Source of the DNA: SAR324 cluster bacterium
Lineage (GTDB): Bacteria > SAR324 > NAC60-12
Direction: 5' to 3'
Assembly: GCA_028281495.1 (NCBI GenBank)
Contig: JANQJU010000023.1
Coordinates: 310,001 to 374,000, forward strand
Length of the DNA: 64,000 nt
The position numbers were made by a program, and so were the translations under genes. Numbering within the stretch: the first letter of the stretch is position 1; every line of letters starts with the position of its first letter. The notes under the pieces are model-generated. The model did no database searches, had not been told where the DNA came from, and saw only the letters and a program-made list of their open reading frames with translations. Positions 44,847-54,239 of the stretch are shown piece by piece.

Positions 44847-47800
44847 ATGCGTTTAAACAAAAATTCTTGGAAAACTTGGCTAGTGGGCCTGTCGGCAACG
44901 GTGCTTTCAGGCTGCTATGCGACGGCTGACAGCAATTCGACCAAAGTCGATACGGCCTCGGTCGATTTCTTATCGTATACTTGTCCTTATGAAACCACGG
45001 CGTTGGCAGCGGATCCTGCCGACCTCGAAAGTCGGGTACAAAGCTTATTGGCAGGGATGACGTTGGATCAAAAAATTGGGCAGATGGTGCAACCGGAAAT
45101 CAAGAGTATTACTCCGGAAGAGGCTCAAGAGTTTTTTATCGGATCCGTACTCAATGGAGGTGGATCTTGGCCTGATGACAACAAAGACGCCAGCTTGCAA
45201 GACTGGTTGGATCTCAATCAAGCGTACTGGGAGGCTTCCACTCATCAAGGTACCTTTCAGCGGGAAGATGGCACACCAGCGATTCCAATCATTTGGGGAA
45301 CGGATGCGGTGCATGGCCATAACAATGTGAAAGGGGCCACGCTGTTTCCCCACAATATTGGATTGGGGGCTGCACGAACTCCTGATTTGATGGGGTGTAT
45401 CGGCGCGGTGACCGCCCGAGAAGTCGCTGTAACCGGCTTAGATTGGGCTTTTGCACCCACCTTGGCAGTGGCTCGGGATGACCGATGGGGACGCACCTAT
45501 GAAGGTTTTTCTGAAGAACCTTCTATCGTGAAAGCCTACGCTGGAAAAATTGTAGAAGGACTGCAAGGGAATTTGAGCGATGCCCATGTCGTGGCCACAG
45601 CGAAACATTGGATTGGTGATGGCGGTACGACAAGTGGCAAAGACCAAGGGAATACGGAAGTGACCGAAGACACCCTGCGATCCCTTCACATGCAAGGTTA
45701 CATCACTGCCTTGGAAGCGGGTGTACAAACGGTCATGGCTTCCTTCAATAGCTGGAACGGCGAGAAAGCTCACGGTCATGAGTATTTGCTCACCGATCTC
45801 CTCAAACGAGAATTGGGCTTCGAGGGTTACATCATTTCCGACTGGAACGGCCACGGCCAAGTGGAAGGATGTAGCAATGAAAGCTGTGCTCAAGCCATCA
45901 ATGCGGGCATTGATATGATCATGGTCCCCAATGATTGGAAAGCCTTCATTGAAAATACCAAGCAGCAAGTCGAAGACGGCACCATCCCCGTCTCTCGGAT
46001 TGATGACGCGGTCAGCCGCATCTTGCGAGTCAAACTCCGAGCAGGATTGATGGACCAAAGCCCATCCCAACGCGCTTTAGCTGGAGAAACTTCGATTGTG
46101 GGGTCCGATACCCATCGCGAAGTGGCACGAGAAGCTGTACGCCGTTCCTTGGTCCTGCTGAAAAACAAGAACAACCTTTTGCCTTTGGGCGCGGATCGCA
46201 AAGTGTTGGTTGCTGGGAAAGGGGCTGACAGCCTCATGATGCAAACCGGAGGCTGGACTCTCAGTTGGCAAGGGACTGGCAACACCAACGACGACTTTCC
46301 TGGAGCCACTTCGATTTGGGAAGGAATCAACGCATCGGCATCGCAAGCAACATTGAGCGAAGATGGTTCTGCCGCAGAGACCGAAAGCTTTGATGTGGCC
46401 ATCGTGGTGATTGGTGAGACTCCCTATGCCGAAGGGCAAGGCGATATCAGTAAATTCGGCACACTGACTCATAACGAACGTCATCCTGAAGACCTCGCTT
46501 TAGTTGAAAAAATTGCAGATCAAGGGATTCCAGTCGTGACGGTTTTTTTGACGGGTCGCCCATTGCACGTCAATGGCATCTTGAATCGTTCTGATGCGTT
46601 TGTATCCGCATGGTTGCCTGGGAGTGAAGGCACCGGAGTGGCCGATGTGTTGTTCCGAGATGCCTCTGGAAACATTCAACACGATTTCCAAGGAAGGCTT
46701 TCGTTTTCTTGGCCAAGAACAGCTTGCCAAACCCCATTGAACGTTGGTGATGACGATTACGATGCGTTGTTTCCGTTTGGTTATGGGTTGACCTATAGCG
46801 ATACGGATACCTTGGGAGATGGCCTCCCGGCAGGCACTTCCGACATCGGGTGTGATGCTCCCGACCCCAGTGAAGCCGGCACTACCGAAGAACCCCAAGA
46901 GGTGTATTCTGGGGGAGCTGTTCAAGAGCCGTGGACTTTATATGTTGGCGATCCATCCAACTGGGGCGGATCTCCTGTGGGAGAAACCGGTGGTTTGGAA
47001 AATTTGAGCGTGACGACGGTGGATGGCTCTATTCAAGGCAGTGCCAAAAGAGTGGTACACACCGGTACTGGTCAGTTTTATGCTCAAAACGGTACAGAAC
47101 AAGGACTGGATTTGGCAGCCTATGGCAATTCCAATACCTCGATCCAGTTCCGCATCCAGATGCGTCAATACCCCTCCGAGTTGGTCAATCTGGCGGTCCA
47201 TTGTGTGTGGCCTTGTGCTTCCGAATTGGCTTTGGATGGAGTGCTCAGTGCGCTACCACTCAATACCTGGAGCGACGTGAGCGTGCCGTTGCAGTGTTTT
47301 CTGAGTTCATTGGATCTAACGAATGTCAACACGCCCTTTTTGATGTATACGGAAGGCACTCTGGAATACGATATTGAAAACATCCGTTGGGTTCCCAATA
47401 CGGCAGACGCGGAACCGGATTGCAGTGTGTACCAGCGAGCCGCCGTGACCACGGGAGAAGCTGTGGATGTTGGAAATACCTTGGAAGTTTATACCGATGG
47501 AGTGGGTGCTCTGTGGGATTCCGGCTTGGGTAAGTTTGAGGAAAATGCCGACAAAATCACGATCCAAGAAGTGGCTGAAACCAATCGAGGCACCGTGTTG
47601 GATTTGAATTTCAGTTCGAGTGTGGAAGGGAGCGGGGTCGTGTATATCCGAACCACGACTGCTAAAGACTTGAGTGCCTGGGGAACCACAGGCACCTTAG
47701 AGTTCGATTTGAAGGTCCTGGATTTTGGAAGCAATACCAACGGATTGATCGTCAAGATTGAATGTGGTTTTCCGTGTCAAACAGGCGATTTTCCCATCAC

Positions 47801-47993
47801 GTCTCCCACCGTAGGTGAATGGACCTCTTACAGTCTGTCCTTGCAAGAGATGGCAACCAACCCGAATGCCTCGACGGACCCTGCCTTTACGTATAATTTG
47901 ATAGACACTCCCTTTGTCATTTTCCCCGCTTGGGGTGATCAAAATGGGGTGCATCTTCAGGTCGATAATATCCGGTGGGTTCTGCCAGAATGA
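44847..47993 (+). CDS. GH3 family beta-glucosidase lipoprotein
   Basis: The 1048-residue product begins with a lipoprotein signal (VLSGC, Cys23). The glycoside hydrolase 3 catalytic domain follows: GLDWAFAPTLAVARDDRWGR, a KHWIGDGGT stretch and the nucleophile Asp in GYIISDWNGH. The GH3 C-terminal domain is seen in RRSLVLLKNKNNLLPL. Two related beta-sandwich domains close the protein (each ending with DNIRWV-like DIENIRWVPN and VDNIRWVLPE), resembling the ExoP-type C-terminus of exo-1,3/1,4-beta-glucan glucohydrolases. It should cleave glucose from beta-glucans at the cell surface. The start has GGGAGGG upstream. Four LacI-type operators precede it, so expression is probably sugar-regulated by a repressor encoded elsewhere. 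Confidence 0.93.
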   Translation: MRLNKNSWKTWLVGLSATVLSGCYATADSNSTKVDTASVDFLSYTCPYETTALAADPADLESRVQSLLAGMTLDQKIGQMVQPEIKSITPEEAQEFFIGSVLNGGGSWPDDNKDASLQDWLDLNQAYWEASTHQGTFQREDGTPAIPIIWGTDAVHGHNNVKGATLFPHNIGLGAARTPDLMGCIGAVTAREVAVTGLDWAFAPTLAVARDDRWGRTYEGFSEEPSIVKAYAGKIVEGLQGNLSDAHVVATAKHWIGDGGTTSGKDQGNTEVTEDTLRSLHMQGYITALEAGVQTVMASFNSWNGEKAHGHEYLLTDLLKRELGFEGYIISDWNGHGQVEGCSNESCAQAINAGIDMIMVPNDWKAFIENTKQQVEDGTIPVSRIDDAVSRILRVKLRAGLMDQSPSQRALAGETSIVGSDTHREVAREAVRRSLVLLKNKNNLLPLGADRKVLVAGKGADSLMMQTGGWTLSWQGTGNTNDDFPGATSIWEGINASASQATLSEDGSAAETESFDVAIVVIGETPYAEGQGDISKFGTLTHNERHPEDLALVEKIADQGIPVVTVFLTGRPLHVNGILNRSDAFVSAWLPGSEGTGVADVLFRDASGNIQHDFQGRLSFSWPRTACQTPLNVGDDDYDALFPFGYGLTYSDTDTLGDGLPAGTSDIGCDAPDPSEAGTTEEPQEVYSGGAVQEPWTLYVGDPSNWGGSPVGETGGLENLSVTTVDGSIQGSAKRVVHTGTGQFYAQNGTEQGLDLAAYGNSNTSIQFRIQMRQYPSELVNLAVHCVWPCASELALDGVLSALPLNTWSDVSVPLQCFLSSLDLTNVNTPFLMYTEGTLEYDIENIRWVPNTADAEPDCSVYQRAAVTTGEAVDVGNTLEVYTDGVGALWDSGLGKFEENADKITIQEVAETNRGTVLDLNFSSSVEGSGVVYIRTTTAKDLSAWGTTGTLEFDLKVLDFGSNTNGLIVKIECGFPCQTGDFPITSPTVGEWTSYSLSLQEMATNPNASTDPAFTYNLIDTPFVIFPAWGDQNGVHLQVDNIRWVLPE

Positions 47994-48000
47994 TTGGTTG

Positions 48001-48045
48001 GAGATTCCGCTGCTCGCGCATCGTCACGGTGCAATGCGGAATCTC
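48001..48045. terminator. Long hairpin after the GH3 gene
   Basis: GAGATTCCGC (48001-48010) and GCGGAATCTC (48036-48045) pair perfectly, with further partial pairing inside the 25-base loop. It starts seven bases after the GH3 stop. The U-tract is missing, so it may be an RNA-stability or rho-related element rather than a standard terminator. Confidence 0.5.
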
Positions 48046-48142
48046 AGATCTGTTGGCTTGAATGTTCATTTGATCCGCCTTAGTCCACACCGATCCATAT
48101 CCAATGGAATATTGTGAACAACTTAAGAAAGGTAAGGTGCAA

Positions 48143-48949
48143 ATGACTTCTCAAGAACAACTGATTCAACAACTGCATCAACTGGGTGTGATTCCTGGCT
48201 GCGTGCTGGTGGTGCATTGTGCATTTTCAAAAGTGAAACCTGTTGAAAATGGCCCCTTGGGATTGATTGCATCACTACAACAGGCCTTGGAAGATGAAGG
48301 GACCTTGGTCATGCCCAGCATGATGGGGGATGAGCCGGTCCCGTTTGATCCCAAAACCACGCAATGTTTGGACATGGGCGTGGTGGCAAATACATTTTGG
48401 CAACAACCCGGCATTTTGCGCAGCGACTGTCCTCATGCGTTTTCTGCGACCGGGCCTCAAGCCGAATGGATCACCTCAGCTCACCCCATCGATCCTCCTC
48501 ATGGTTTGGATAGCCCCGTCGGGCGTGTCTACGAACTGGATGGCTATGTGTTGCTGCTGGGAGTGGGACACGATGCCAATACCACCGTCCATTTAGCAGA
48601 GGATATGGCAGGAGTCCGTTATCGCCGCCAAACGTCGGTGCCTTTGTATCAAGACGGCAAATTGATCCAATTCGACTATGAAGAAATCGACCATTGTTGC
48701 GAAAATTTCAATAAAGTCGATCAATGGTTGGATGCCGAACAATTGCAGCGCAAAGGGACGGTAGGCCATGCAAAAGCCCGTTTGATGCGGTCTCGGGACG
48801 TTGTGAACGTGGTCACCGCTCGATTGCAACAGGAAGAGACGATTTTCCTCCATCCCTATGGAGTCGACGAAGAATGCGACGAAGCCCGTGCGAGTATCGG
48901 GATCGGCAGTCTTGGCTCAATTTCGGGTGAAGGTAAAAGTTCCCAATGA
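48143..48949 (+). CDS. AAC(3)-family aminoglycoside N-acetyltransferase-like protein
   Basis: The 268-residue protein shows the Antibiotic_NAT (AAC(3)) family features: an N-terminal [12 protein letters not shown] block, LVMPSMMGD near residue 65, and the conserved [20 protein letters not shown] followed by [14 protein letters not shown] (about residues 135-150). These enzymes transfer acetyl from acetyl-CoA to the 3-amino group of an aminoglycoside. Environmental members may act on other amines. The ATG at 48143 follows AAGGTG. The last 33 bases overlap the end of the convergent spondin-domain gene. Clinical resistance should not be assumed from sequence. Confidence 0.85.
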   Translation: MTSQEQLIQQLHQLGVIPGCVLVVHCAFSKVKPVENGPLGLIASLQQALEDEGTLVMPSMMGDEPVPFDPKTTQCLDMGVVANTFWQQPGILRSDCPHAFSATGPQAEWITSAHPIDPPHGLDSPVGRVYELDGYVLLLGVGHDANTTVHLAEDMAGVRYRRQTSVPLYQDGKLIQFDYEEIDHCCENFNKVDQWLDAEQLQRKGTVGHAKARLMRSRDVVNVVTARLQQEETIFLHPYGVDEECDEARASIGIGSLGSISGEGKSSQ

Positions 48950-49735
48950 AGGGACGGTGCCGTTCACTTCAAATACACCTGTCGTCAATCGTGCAATGGC
49001 TTCGCGAGGACTGGTATTGCTATTGACAGAGGTGTATTCAGTCCCGCTATCCGTTCCTGCATCATAAGCGAAAAGCTCCACGGTCTTGGAACTCAGCCAT
49101 TCATTGTTTTCACAAAATTCCAATCCCGAAACCCCCACGAACCAATCGGGGCTGGGGGCAATCATGGAAACCAGGCTGACTCTGGAAAACTCGGAAGTCA
49201 TCTCAAAATCCAAAGTGACGGACCCTGGCGAAGAACTGATCCCACCACCGGAAAGCTCAGAGCCTGCGGTCTGTGCTGTAATGGCGGTAGCCACTTCGCT
49301 ACTAAGCAAGCTTTTGCCCCCCGTTTCTGCCATGAGTTCAATGCCATCCGAGGCGGTGGCACCACTGGCCCAAAACGTGACGTCAGCATTATGTGTCGCC
49401 CCAATCAGGCCGGAAAAATGAGCCCCGGTTGGAAAATCAGTCGGGTGGGTGGTGGAACTCCAAGTGCTTTGAAAGACAACCGTATAATTGGCAGTTCCCG
49501 AGCACCCAGTAGCAGTGTCCGCGGTGTTTGTGGAATCTTCCGTTGTGGAACCCTCCATTGTAGAATCTCCAGTTGCAGTATCCTCCATCATGGCATCTTC
49601 CTGGGAATCTAAGTCATCGTCGTCATCATTACCCGATGATCCTGCGCATCCCCAGCATGCGAGACTCACGGCCACGATCAACAACATTTGCGTGATTACA
49701 GATTTCCATTTTGCTGATTTGATTTCAAAGTCCAT
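48917..49735 (-). CDS. Spondin-domain lipoprotein
   Basis: The 272-residue product starts with a signal ending ACWGC (Cys30), likely lipidated. A low-complexity Asp/Ser/Thr linker follows (about 35-75). The remainder matches the spondin_N domain: [19 protein letters not shown], a GLIGATHN segment, and [18 protein letters not shown]. Spondin domains are extracellular matrix-type modules found in secreted bacterial proteins; the ligand is unknown. GGAGGA lies five bases before the ATG at 49735; a second ATG at 49738 is too close to that site. Its 3' end overlaps the AAC(3)-family gene by 33 bases. Confidence 0.82.
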   Translation of the reverse strand: MDFEIKSAKWKSVITQMLLIVAVSLACWGCAGSSGNDDDDDLDSQEDAMMEDTATGDSTMEGSTTEDSTNTADTATGCSGTANYTVVFQSTWSSTTHPTDFPTGAHFSGLIGATHNADVTFWASGATASDGIELMAETGGKSLLSSEVATAITAQTAGSELSGGGISSSPGSVTLDFEMTSEFSRVSLVSMIAPSPDWFVGVSGLEFCENNEWLSSKTVELFAYDAGTDSGTEYTSVNSNTSPREAIARLTTGVFEVNGTVPSLGTFTFTRN

Positions 49736-49861
49736 CATGTTCCTCCATAAGGCGATTCAATGTTTAGCATTAACCTGAATTCGAGATACGAGCCTCCTTT
49801 GTAGAGAAGTGTTCAGGAGTTATTTGCGACTTAACTCAAAACACATCAATGAGAAGGCAAG

Positions 49862-49942
49862 ATGAATTTATTGGAATTGTTTTATGATGTCGATGATTTC
49901 GGAGGAGATACCGATGGCCACAGCCTTCATAAACGGTGGTAA
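49862..49942 (+). pseudogene. Relic of an IS982-type transposase N-terminus
   Basis: A 26-codon frame begins MNLLELFYDVDDF, closely resembling the start of IS982-family transposases, then changes to unrelated residues and stops. The transposase body, catalytic residues and terminal repeats are gone. It is too short to be functional and most likely marks an old, internally deleted insertion. Confidence 0.45.
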
Positions 49943-49953
49943 CGATCCTCCGT

Positions 49954-50229
49954 TCATGCGCTATCATATTCTTTAAGAATTTTTTCGTTTTTTGCATCTT
50001 GGATCTGGTTGATCAATTTTTGTGCTTCGTGTTCGTCTCGCATCGTCTTCGAGAGCATGAAGGAAGATCCGGTTAAAAAGAGCGTTCCCATTGCCATGTA
50101 GCCTTTCGCCCAATAGTCAGCAGGTAAGAAAAAAATACCGACACCCACAGCAGCAAGTGCCACCGCGAAACACATTTTGACAAAGAATAACCACGCTGCT
50201 GAGTCTTTTTGTATTCCATTAGTTTCCAT
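49954..50229 (-). CDS. YiaA/YiaB-family inner-membrane protein
   Basis: The 91-residue protein has two transmembrane helices (about 12-33 and 42-60) and a charged C-terminal helix (TMRDEHEAQKLINQIQDAKN). The helix pair followed by a SKTMRDEHE-type stretch fits the YiaAB two-helix domain family, small inner-membrane proteins of unknown role. GGAGA precedes the ATG. Next to the start lies a MITE-like palindrome, which may have replaced or modified the promoter. Confidence 0.75.
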   Translation of the reverse strand: METNGIQKDSAAWLFFVKMCFAVALAAVGVGIFFLPADYWAKGYMAMGTLFLTGSSFMLSKTMRDEHEAQKLINQIQDAKNEKILKEYDSA

Positions 50230-50264
50230 AATTCGTCTCCATTTTTATAGTGGTGAATTGATTG

Positions 50265-50377
50265 ATTTTAAATTAAGCACTGTTCAATTATGTGCAAAAT
50301 CACTTTCTGATTTGTTCAAGAAAGTCACTTCTTTCTCAAACAGATTCAAACTAATTGAACAATGTTTAATTTAAATT
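50265..50377. mobile_element. 113-bp MITE-like palindromic element
   Basis: Arms at 50265-50290 and 50352-50377 are 26-base inverted repeats agreeing at 23 positions (core TTCAATTA facing TAATTGAA). The 61-base centre has a small inner palindrome (ACTTTCT/AGAAAGT). There is no coding potential and the target duplication is not clear. It could instead be a strong hairpin. Confidence 0.45.
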
Positions 50378-50470
50378 TGATGGCACGTCAAGGCAAAAGT
50401 TCATCTTCCGCAATCGCTTGATTCAAATTGTCTCGTTAATCAAGCTGTTCTGTTCGATCAGGTGGTACCA

Positions 50471-50523
50471 ATTATTGTACTTGTACTGATTATTGTACTT
50501 GTACTGATTATTGTACGTAATCC
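50471..50523. repeat. 18-bp tandem repeat, about 2.7 copies
   Basis: ATTATTGTACTTGTACTG repeats exactly at 50471-50488 and 50489-50506, and continues as ATTATTGTACGT in a partial third copy. Confidence 0.85.
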
Positions 50524-50629
50524 ATAATAGGCCTTTTATCCAAAATATAGAGAATCCATCGCAGTTGGGACATTTGAGTATTTCTCTGTCACTCTTACAC
50601 TCAATAGAAACCCGATAATCAAAGCATAC

Positions 50630-50646
50630 GAACGTACAATACGTTC
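50630..50646. promoter_or_regulatory. 17-bp perfect palindrome ahead of the GNAT gene
   Basis: GAACGTA-CAA-TACGTTC has perfect 7-base arms. It ends 25 bases before the GNAT start codon, where a repressor would block transcription. The regulator is unknown. Confidence 0.55.
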
Positions 50647-50671
50647 AAGAACGAGAGATTGGAAAGAAACC

Positions 50672-51175
50672 ATGAAAGCGTATGACTACCAAGACTATCA
50701 AAATTACAGATTCAAGCGTTTCGAGCCTTTGAATTTTGAGAGCCACACCGTTTATCTTTCACAAACATTTGGGGCAGACAAAGAGAAACAATGGGTCCCT
50801 TACTATCATTTTAAAATAAAAAATAATGAGAGAGACCTGGGACACGTGAATTTTAGGGCAGGTTACTCCAAGCAAATCATGGAGTACGATGGACATATTG
50901 GTTATGAGATCTTACCCGCATATCGTGGCAATCATCTTTCGCTAAAAGCGACAAAAGCCTTATTACCCTTCATCTACAGTCTGGGGTTTCATTGCATTGT
51001 TTTGACCTGTGCTCCCCACAACATTGCTTCGATGAAAATCATTCAAAAGTTGGGAGCTGTGTTTCAGGAAACAAAATCGTTTCCTCATATAAACGCTCCT
51101 GAGGATAAGGAAAAAAATATTTACTTTTTAAACCTGATTAAGGTGCAGGGACAAACGTCGTCACAGGATGGTTGA
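50672..51175 (+). CDS. GNAT family N-acetyltransferase
   Basis: The 167-residue protein is a RimJ/RimL- or aminoglycoside-type GNAT enzyme. It has a HIGYEILPAYRGNHLSLKA block, the acetyl-CoA binding region, then a GFHCIVLTCAPHNIASMKII segment and IQKLGAVFQET near the C-terminus, all typical of the fold. It would use acetyl-CoA to modify an amine of unknown identity. A GGAAAG stretch lies before the ATG, and a perfect palindrome 25 bases upstream may regulate it. The 3' end overlaps the convergent cytochrome gene by 38 bases. Confidence 0.82.
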   Translation: MKAYDYQDYQNYRFKRFEPLNFESHTVYLSQTFGADKEKQWVPYYHFKIKNNERDLGHVNFRAGYSKQIMEYDGHIGYEILPAYRGNHLSLKATKALLPFIYSLGFHCIVLTCAPHNIASMKIIQKLGAVFQETKSFPHINAPEDKEKNIYFLNLIKVQGQTSSQDG

Positions 51176-52088
51176 CCGGTTGGAGAGAGCGTAAATAAGT
51201 ATAGATCGCGCCTAAATCTTGTTCGGTCATTCCTGCATACATCGTCCACGGCATGACGGTATTGAACGTGTTGGGAGATACCGGCTGGTTTTGGGCTTGC
51301 TCCGACGCAAATGATTTGAATTTTTGGATGAATTGCTCACGACTCCAAGACCCGATGCCTGTTTCAGAATCCGGTGTGATGTTGGAGGAAAACACCGTCC
51401 CCCCCGAAGGCAACGGAAATTTGAAGCCCCCCGCAAAATCTAGGCCTTCGATTTTATCCCCACGTTGGGTCGGGGTGTGGCAGGCTTCGCAGGCCGCGAT
51501 GGTCGTGAGATACTTTCCGTAACTCAATTCATCATTCGGGTTTACAGTGGGAGTCGGGGTGGCAGGTCGAGGCATAGTGCGTACAATAATATTCAAGGGG
51601 AAATTGAGTTCCGTATCGGGCACCTCGTTTTGGAGGGGGGGAAGAGTCCTCAAGTACGCGACCACCGCGTGGGCATCTTCTTGAGTCATGGTGCCATACC
51701 AAGGGTAGGGCATGATGGGGAACTGGGCGCCATGTTCTTTGGAATAACCTTCCGTAATTGCCTGCACAAGCTCTCCATCGGTCCAAGAACGCATGCGTGT
51801 CGGAGTGATGTTTTTCGAATAGATATTTCCTGGAAGTCCTATAGCTTCGGTAAACGCTTCTCCTCCTTGACCTTCCGTACCGGGAACGATAGGAGCCGAA
51901 AAGAAGTCCCAATTGCGTGTGGAGTGGCAATCCATGCACACCGAAACATGATGCGACAAATACCTCCCGCGTTCCACTTGCTTTGGCGAGGAGTCGATTT
52001 GCACAGGCACCGGATCACCCACTTTAAGACAACCCACCATCGTGATAAGCATTCCCCAAGCTGCTAAAAATTGGATCAGTGTTCGCAT
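51138..52088 (-). CDS. Diheme cytochrome c lipoprotein
   Basis: The 316-residue protein has a type II signal peptide (TMVGC, Cys20) and two class I cytochrome c domains. The first has CMDCH at 51-55 and the second CEACH near residue 200; each binds a heme covalently. A candidate axial Met sits in a PMP/MPW-type stretch of each domain (FPIMPYPWYG, VMPWTMYAG). It resembles the small diheme subunits that feed electrons from periplasmic dehydrogenases or quinol to an oxidase. It is probably anchored in the outer leaf of the inner membrane or the outer membrane. No oxidoreductase gene is adjacent. Confidence 0.88.
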   Translation of the reverse strand: MRTLIQFLAAWGMLITMVGCLKVGDPVPVQIDSSPKQVERGRYLSHHVSVCMDCHSTRNWDFFSAPIVPGTEGQGGEAFTEAIGLPGNIYSKNITPTRMRSWTDGELVQAITEGYSKEHGAQFPIMPYPWYGTMTQEDAHAVVAYLRTLPPLQNEVPDTELNFPLNIIVRTMPRPATPTPTVNPNDELSYGKYLTTIAACEACHTPTQRGDKIEGLDFAGGFKFPLPSGGTVFSSNITPDSETGIGSWSREQFIQKFKSFASEQAQNQPVSPNTFNTVMPWTMYAGMTEQDLGAIYTYLRSLQPVNHPVTTFVPAP

Positions 52089-52189
52089 AACGCCCCCCTG
52101 GTGTGCGGTTCAGAAATGGTGATCTGAAGAAATTCCATCCAATGTTGAAACGATTGTATTTGACTAGACACCGCTACCTTATTTCTATT

Positions 52190-52900
52190 TTAGGTGATAT
52201 CGCTTGAAGCACGTTTGGCAAACCATGCGTGAATAAGCCCTGCCTGAAAGAATTGTACGGGTGTGTCAAAGCCTCCAGACTCAATGATTGATGCAACCAC
52301 TGTTGGTGGCAGAACCGCTACGTCCTTTGCATACATTGCTTTCATTCGGCTTAACCCTTCAGGAGAAACATCTGATGTTGACATCACTCTCTGCCATACA
52401 CCAAGGAGTGCCTCATAGTTTTCTGAATCCACCTCAAACGATAAATCTGAACTCACCAGCATCCCCTCTGGCTGAAGCCTATTAGCAATTTGCTGAAAAA
52501 ACGCGGAGCGAGCTTCTTGTTCTAGAATGAACTGAGACACGAGAAAGCATGTTGCCGCATCATGCATTTCCTCGACCTGCAGTGTGTCAAGATAACCTTC
52601 GTGAAAATAGCATCGAGAGGTAACTCCTTCTTCTTCAACTCTGCGGCGGCAGATATCGAGCATAGCCCCTGAGGGTTCTACCACAGTAAAGCGCCACTCA
52701 GGAAATCTTTTGGCTAAGTGGGTCAATTCTTTTCCTGTTCCCACGCCAACACAGAGAACCCGAGCTTCTGATGGTAACTCAGCAAAAATAGGCTCCAGAA
52801 GAAAGTACAGACCATTGCTGATTGGTGCCATCCTTGTCCACTGCTTATCATAGCTTGAGGCTTGCTGGTCAAAAATACGTTTAAGCTCGTCGTTGTTCAC
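52190..52900 (-). CDS. Class I SAM-dependent methyltransferase
   Basis: The 236-residue protein has the Rossmann-type SAM domain: motif I in VLCVGVGTGKE (residues ~48-58), the acidic strand-2 end in FTVVEPSGAM, and the YxLVSQFILE post-motif II block. The N-terminal SSYDKQW stretch and overall length suit small-molecule methyltransferases of the UbiE/MenG-like or antibiotic-resistance groups; the substrate cannot be assigned. The start codon is GTG (52900), supported by AGAGGA about six bases upstream. It lies between the cytochrome and YHS genes on the same strand with spacers of about 100 bases. Confidence 0.85.
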   Translation of the reverse strand: MNNDELKRIFDQQASSYDKQWTRMAPISNGLYFLLEPIFAELPSEARVLCVGVGTGKELTHLAKRFPEWRFTVVEPSGAMLDICRRRVEEEGVTSRCYFHEGYLDTLQVEEMHDAATCFLVSQFILEQEARSAFFQQIANRLQPEGMLVSSDLSFEVDSENYEALLGVWQRVMSTSDVSPEGLSRMKAMYAKDVAVLPPTVVASIIESGGFDTPVQFFQAGLIHAWFAKRASSDIT

Positions 52901-53005
52901 TGTATTTCCTCTTTCACCATCTATTCAGAAATGTGATTTTTAATTTAGAACTTTTAGGGGCTTCCGATGTCCTTTTGGCTCAGGCACCCATTGGAACAAA
53001 GGCAT

Positions 53006-53473
53006 TTATGAGTTGTCAGCCAGGAGTGTCGGCCAATTTTTATTCCCTTTTTGGATATTGCCAGGAATATCCTGAGACCAGGTTCTTTGCACGCCTTTGC
53101 TATAATTGAGATACAACTTGTTTTCGTGGATGTGCCACGCCTCAGGATCGATGCTGGCCGTATATCCTTGACTGACGGCCCAGGCGCAGTACCCTCCATA
53201 TTGAGGGGCATATTTCTCTGGGGATTGGATAAAATCTTCCCGATTTTGCTGAGAGGCAAAATACCATGTGGCTCCTTTCCATTCATAGACAAACTGTTTC
53301 TCCCCCTCCGTGGCTTTGCGTTCTTTGAAATAAGCCACGGGATCATATCCCCGAATCGCTTGTCCTAGAAAATTCGAGAAAATAGGCTCCAACCCAAATG
53401 CAGGGCTAGCCTGGAAAACAAAAACGAAGAGTAAGCTCAACAAAAAATAATTGAAGCGATATGGTGTTTTCAT
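53006..53473 (-). CDS. YHS-domain exported protein
   Basis: The 155-residue protein has a signal peptide (YFLLSLLFVFVFQASPAFG) and a YHS domain: GYDPVAYFKERKATEGEKQF, the ATWYFASQQNREDFIQSPEKY segment, and YGGYCAWAV. YHS domains contain metal-binding cysteines or histidines in some proteins (copper or iron handling), but only one Cys is seen here, so metal binding is uncertain. A ribosome binding site AAAGGA precedes the ATG. It is expected in the periplasm. Confidence 0.8.
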   Translation of the reverse strand: MKTPYRFNYFLLSLLFVFVFQASPAFGLEPIFSNFLGQAIRGYDPVAYFKERKATEGEKQFVYEWKGATWYFASQQNREDFIQSPEKYAPQYGGYCAWAVSQGYTASIDPEAWHIHENKLYLNYSKGVQRTWSQDIPGNIQKGNKNWPTLLADNS

Positions 53474-53518
53474 AATGTCCTTTCATGAGTGGTATCGAGA
53501 ACTCTAAAAATTTATTTA

Positions 53519-53680
53519 TCAGTAAAACTCTTTAGAAGCTTGTCCTAAACCTAAGGTCATAACTGAAAAGTTGGTGTCCACCCGAACGGGAATCTTACGA
53601 GTGAGCCACATCTGGGCATTTTGTCTTGGTTTCTTGTGCCGTAGCCCCTCTTGAATCTGAGTTTGTTCAGCGAAACCTGC
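53519..53680 (-). pseudogene. Gene relic of unknown family (53-residue fragment)
   Basis: This short minus-strand frame has no start codon at its head and is preceded by an in-frame TAG. Its product reads like a real protein tail (QTQIQEGLRHKK, then WLTRKIPVRVDTNFSVMT). It looks like the end of a decayed gene, possibly mobile-element derived, and I cannot name it. Confidence 0.4.
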
Positions 53681-54239
53681 CTATTACACAAAAAAGTACA
53701 ACAAACGTGTCCCTTCGGCTAGTAATCGTGCTTTTCGTTTGGAAAGAGATCGGTCGATGAGAGAGAACTTGAGATGTATTGATATCATCATGGTTTACAT
53801 TTTAGAAGTTGGAAACCCTCTTACTCTAAAGCAATGAAGTCTTTAGAAACAAAGACAGTAACCAAAGAAAACATGATCTATTGTGTTGTGAAGTGAATTT
53901 GATTTTTGATCAAATGACGCAATTCTATCAAAAAGACTAAGATTGGAGAGTTTGAAAAGTCGATCAAATAAAAGGCAGGCTTTGGAAAGCAATGGAACGA
54001 AGGAAGATGATTCAAATTAATTATTATATTCTTGTTATCAGTCTATTTTTAGAAATAGATTTGACATGGATGGAATTAAACTGAATCAAATCACTATAAA
54101 AATTATATTTTTAATTAAGCAACTATTTAGAAAGTTATCATTTAATAAAAAATGATATTAAACAAAGTTTGCATGATTTTGTATTAAAGCACGAAATTTA
54201 AATTTATAGTTTTAATAGGCAAGAAAATTTAAAAAAATA
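53681..54239. other. AT-rich intergenic region with no gene seen
   Basis: Very A/T-rich sequence beyond the relic at 53519-53680. No gene or clear repeat is seen; it ends at a strong terminator hairpin. Confidence 0.45.

Larger units (their letters stand above)
50230..50671. other. Intergenic region with a MITE-like element, tandem repeat and operator palindrome
   Basis: The spacer between the divergent YiaA-like and GNAT genes holds the three elements listed at 50265, 50471 and 50630. No gene is visible. Confidence 0.6.

Noticed and set aside
45438..46070. 210-codon minus-strand frame inside GH3
   Set aside because: Antisense to conserved catalytic sequence of the GH3 enzyme.
50265..50377. 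Treating the palindrome as a rho-independent terminator
   Set aside because: It lies upstream of two divergent genes, not at a gene end, and lacks a U-tract.
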